Part shown: positions 5,141 to 7,620 of the stretch, piece after piece
How the letters are laid out: each line of letters opens with the position of its first letter
Numbering within the stretch: position 1 is the stretch's first letter
NCBI GenBank assembly: GCA_003445095.1
Contig: DLVS01000249.1
Span: 1 to 7,620 of the forward strand
DNA: 7,620 nt
Direction of reading: 5' to 3'
DNA from: Verrucomicrobiales bacterium
Lineage (GTDB): Bacteria > Verrucomicrobiota > Verrucomicrobiia > Limisphaerales > UBA9464
Program-made: the position numbers and the translations under genes
The notes under the pieces: generated by a model
Told to the model about the DNA's origin: nothing
Database searches by the model: none
The model's input: only the letters and a program-made list of their open reading frames with translations

Positions 5141-6004
5141 TCAGAGTAGATAAACCACGGGGAAGAGGAAAATCCAGACTAGGTCCACGAAATGCCAGAA
5201 CAAGCCGCCCACCTCTATCCGGTTGGTAAACTGCTCAGGGTTGGATTTCCAAAACTGCGCGCCGAAAAACGTGAAGTAGCCCAGCACCAATCCCCCAGCC
5301 AACACGTGCAGTCCGTGGAGGAACGTCATGGTGAAATAAATGGCAAAGAAGGGATGCGTGGACGGAATAAACGCCTTCAGGCTTTCAATTTCGTCGACCT
5401 TAATTTCACGGTCTTCGTGGTGCTTGGCCTCGGCATGCGCCTTATGAATCAGCTCCGGAATCTGCATCCCGACGGGAAAGCGGTATTTGTTGGGGATGTC
5501 CACTAGGACTCTAAGCTCCTTGATATCCTTTTCTTTCACCGTGTCGAGCGTCCAAAAGAGCGGACTCTTGCCATTCACATCCAAGTGACCCGTCACAGCC
5601 GATCCGTCGTTGAGGCGAATGACGTAGTGGCCAAACTTTTCTCTATACTCGAACGTCTTGATGAGCAAAAACCCGAGTGCGCACGCGATCGTGAACAGCA
5701 TGAAACCACGAAACTTTCGATAGTTACCCTCGCGCAGTGCCATCCAGGCCATGACCACAGTGACTGAAGAACTAATCAGCACGGCGGTATTGAAAGTACC
5801 AATCGGGATATTCAGCAACCCATGCGGCCACGCGGACGCGACATCAGGCCAAAATCCGGTCGCGGAGGTGACCCGCAAGAGGATATATGAGGAAAAGAAT
5901 GCTCCGAACAGCATTACTTCAGAGGCCAAAAATAACCAAATGCCGACTTTGGCGTTGTACAGTCCAGTATCAGGACGGGGTTTAACGACGTAAGGAATTT
6001 CCAT
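5141..6004 (-). CDS. coxC: Cytochrome c oxidase subunit III with extra hydrophilic insert
   Basis: Subunit III is the core accessory subunit that supports proton uptake into the D channel and protects against turnover inactivation. The 287-residue product lacks the first two helices of the 7-helix mitochondrial form. It has five helices (about 20-44, 69-89, 99-116, 216-245 and 267-286). Recognisable blocks are KVGIWLFLASEVMLFGAFFSSY (19-40, with the conserved Glu29), NTAVLISSS (72-80), FEYREKF (118-124), FAIYFTMTFLHGLHVLAG (220-237) and GGLFWHFVDLVWIFLFPVVYL (266-286). Residues about 125-214 form a hydrophilic insert between helices 3 and 4 of this form, where most homologues have a short loop. 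That explains the length: five-helix forms usually run near 200 residues. ATG 6004 lies 44 bp after coxA without a visible Shine-Dalgarno. Confidence 0.96.
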   Translation of the reverse strand: MEIPYVVKPRPDTGLYNAKVGIWLFLASEVMLFGAFFSSYILLRVTSATGFWPDVASAWPHGLLNIPIGTFNTAVLISSSVTVVMAWMALREGNYRKFRGFMLFTIACALGFLLIKTFEYREKFGHYVIRLNDGSAVTGHLDVNGKSPLFWTLDTVKEKDIKELRVLVDIPNKYRFPVGMQIPELIHKAHAEAKHHEDREIKVDEIESLKAFIPSTHPFFAIYFTMTFLHGLHVLAGGLVLGYFTFFGAQFWKSNPEQFTNRIEVGGLFWHFVDLVWIFLFPVVYLL

Positions 6005-6048
6005 GGAAGAAAAGGCCAGAAATATAGATCGGCGATGTCCGCTGCGGG

Positions 6049-7620
6049 TTAACCTGGTTGGTTTTGTGGGGTGAAGTCCTGTTTTGCCCCCGGAACGCTG
6101 TACTCATAGGGCCCCCGATATGCCACCGGCTCTTTAGCAAAATTACCGTGGGGTGGCGGAGTCGGTGTCTGCCATTCCATCGTTGTGGCGTCCCAAGGAT
6201 TGTCGGAAGTGACTTTCTTTCCGTTCCGCAGGCTGTAGAAGAAATTGATGATGAACGGCAATTGGAATAAAGCCAGACCGTAGGCCGCATGCGTGATTGC
6301 GATGTTGAGCCAGAGGATCCCAGGATCTGCTCCGACTCCATCCTTAAAGTAAGTAGCACCGCCGTCATACATACGTCGGCTCATCCCTCGAAAGCCTTGA
6401 ATGAACATCGGGGCAAAAATGAGGTTCATGAACACTAAGGAGCCCCAGAAGTGAACCCTACCCCACAATTCGCTCATCATCCGGCCGGTAATTTTTGGAT
6501 ACCAATAATAGACACCGGCAAACAGTCCGAAAATGGTTCCTGGCGCAACGACATAGTGGAAGTGGGCGATGACATAGTAAGAATCGTGCAGATAAAGGTC
6601 CGCCGCATTTAAGCCCAAGGGCAATCCCGTGAGTCCCCCGATGCCGAACATTGGTAGGAATGCGAGCGCGAAGAGCATGGGGGTATTGAAACGGATCGAG
6701 CCGCCCCACAACGAAATGAACAACGCCGTAAGGATGATTACGGACGGGATGGAAATCATCATGGTCGTGGTTTGGAAGAAGGTAGCGATCTTGGTGCCCA
6801 TACCCGTCATGTACATGTGATGAGCCCACACAATGAAGGCGAGGAATCCGATCGCGAGCACCGCATATACCAAGGAGCGATACCCCCACAGCGGCTTGCG
6901 GGTGTTATTGGCAATGATCTCCGCCACCACACCCATCGCAGGTAGAATTAGCACGTACACCTCAGGATGAGCGAGGAACCAAAACAAATGCTGCCACAAA
7001 AGGGGACTCCCTCCACCGGACACCGGCACTGGTCCCCCACTGGTCACCAGGCCAGTTGGGAGGAAAAACGAAGTATGCAACACGCTATCTGCCAATTGCA
7101 TCAATCCTGCCGCTTCCAAGGGAGGAAAGGCCAGCAGCAGCAGGAAACCGGTCACGAACTGCGCCCAGACAAAAAACGGGAGGCGCATCCAGGTCATGCC
7201 TTTGGCACGCAATTGGATGATGGTGGTGATGAAATTCACCGCGCCGAGCAGCGAGGAGTTGATCAATAAGACCATCCCGATCAACCAAAGTGTTTGGCCG
7301 TCGATTAAATTGACCGGGTCGGCCAGCGTTGCCAATGGCGAATAACTCGTCCATCCCGACTTGGCAGCACCTCCGGGGACGAAGAAGCTCGCGAGCATGA
7401 CCACTCCTCCCAAAAAGTAAAAATGATAGCTGGCCATGTTAAGTCGCGGGAATGCCATATCTGGTGCGCCGATTTGAAGGGGCGTCACATAATTTCCGAA
7501 CGCGCCGAAAGCCAATGGTACGATCGCTAAGAAAACCATGATCGTACCGTGCATCGCCCCAAAGGCATTGTAGAGATCGGCCTGCATTGCCCCATCGTTC
7601 ACCATGTCGGATCCCAGCAT
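6049..7620 (-). CDS. coxA: Cytochrome c oxidase subunit I (5' truncated by window edge)
   Basis: Subunit I holds heme a and the heme a3-CuB site where oxygen is reduced and protons are pumped. The window has the last 523 residues; the first in-window codon is an internal Met, and helix I and the true start lie beyond 7620. Counting from that Met: heme a ligand His24 (AMHGTIM), D-channel Asp54 (IGAPDMAFPRLN) with Asn43, Asn61 and Asn129, CuB ligand His218 with Glu220 and cross-linking Tyr222 (HPEVY), CuB ligands His267-His268 (WAHHM), Mg-site His345-Asp346, heme a3 His353 and heme a His355 (AHFHYV). The presence of Glu220 makes it A1-like. Two departures are seen: Ala217 before HPEVY where Gly is usual, and Ile296 where the K-channel Lys should be. 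The C-terminal tail after helix XII is Pro-rich and not fused to subunit III. Confidence 0.97.
   Translation of the reverse strand: MLGSDMVNDGAMQADLYNAFGAMHGTIMVFLAIVPLAFGAFGNYVTPLQIGAPDMAFPRLNMASYHFYFLGGVVMLASFFVPGGAAKSGWTSYSPLATLADPVNLIDGQTLWLIGMVLLINSSLLGAVNFITTIIQLRAKGMTWMRLPFFVWAQFVTGFLLLLAFPPLEAAGLMQLADSVLHTSFFLPTGLVTSGGPVPVSGGGSPLLWQHLFWFLAHPEVYVLILPAMGVVAEIIANNTRKPLWGYRSLVYAVLAIGFLAFIVWAHHMYMTGMGTKIATFFQTTTMMISIPSVIILTALFISLWGGSIRFNTPMLFALAFLPMFGIGGLTGLPLGLNAADLYLHDSYYVIAHFHYVVAPGTIFGLFAGVYYWYPKITGRMMSELWGRVHFWGSLVFMNLIFAPMFIQGFRGMSRRMYDGGATYFKDGVGADPGILWLNIAITHAAYGLALFQLPFIINFFYSLRNGKKVTSDNPWDATTMEWQTPTPPPHGNFAKEPVAYRGPYEYSVPGAKQDFTPQNQPG

Noticed and set aside
5982..6368. 128-aa frame on the - strand over the coxA end and coxC start
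   Set aside because: It is a shifted frame across coxA's C terminus, Ser/Arg-rich, with no support.
6458..6889. 143-aa frame on the - strand inside coxA
   Set aside because: It is a shifted frame of coxA, which is certain here from its metal ligands.
1..7620. Mobile element, CRISPR, tRNA or rRNA
   Set aside because: No repeat arrays, transposase motifs, terminal inverted repeats or RNA gene patterns were seen; the window is ordinary housekeeping and respiratory genes.

Overview
The window looks like chromosomal DNA of a Gram-negative aerobe. Protein style and gene content suggest Verrucomicrobiota (Pedosphaera/Limisphaerales-like). That placement is a guess from recognition, not from a search. 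I see no rRNA, tRNA, CRISPR array, insertion sequence or phage gene.

Left part, + strand (1-1140): the 3' end of nrdR (repressor of ribonucleotide reductase genes), an unrecognised 184-aa protein with a CPKC motif, and a HINT-type histidine-triad protein. The three are tightly packed: nrdR and the unknown gene share an ATGA overlap, and a 13-codon mini-ORF may bridge the unknown gene to the GTG start of the HIT gene. A modest hairpin after the HIT gene may end this unit.

Right part, - strand (7620 down to 1191): most of the window is an aa3-type cytochrome c oxidase locus. In transcription order it holds coxA (5' end outside the window), coxC, a subunit IV gene, two small unassigned membrane proteins (68 and 82 aa) and coxB. 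A strong intrinsic terminator follows coxB. Then come a SCO-type copper chaperone and a DUF420 (CtaM/YozB-like) assembly factor that overlap by ATGA, and last an unassigned 264-aa soluble protein that converges on the HIT gene. Together these genes supply the catalytic core (CoxA), the CuA electron entry site (CoxB), the accessory subunits III and IV, and the copper and heme-site assembly factors of a proton-pumping terminal oxidase.

The most interesting points lie inside this otherwise familiar operon. CoxA aligns without gaps to A-type oxidases across the K-channel helix but has Ile where the conserved K-channel Lys should be, while D-channel and metal-ligand residues are kept. CoxC carries an extra hydrophilic segment of about 75-90 residues, predicted periplasmic, between two membrane helices. 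Two small membrane proteins sit between the subunit IV gene and coxB, and coxB lies last rather than first. No wholly new system such as a defence island or mobile element is visible.
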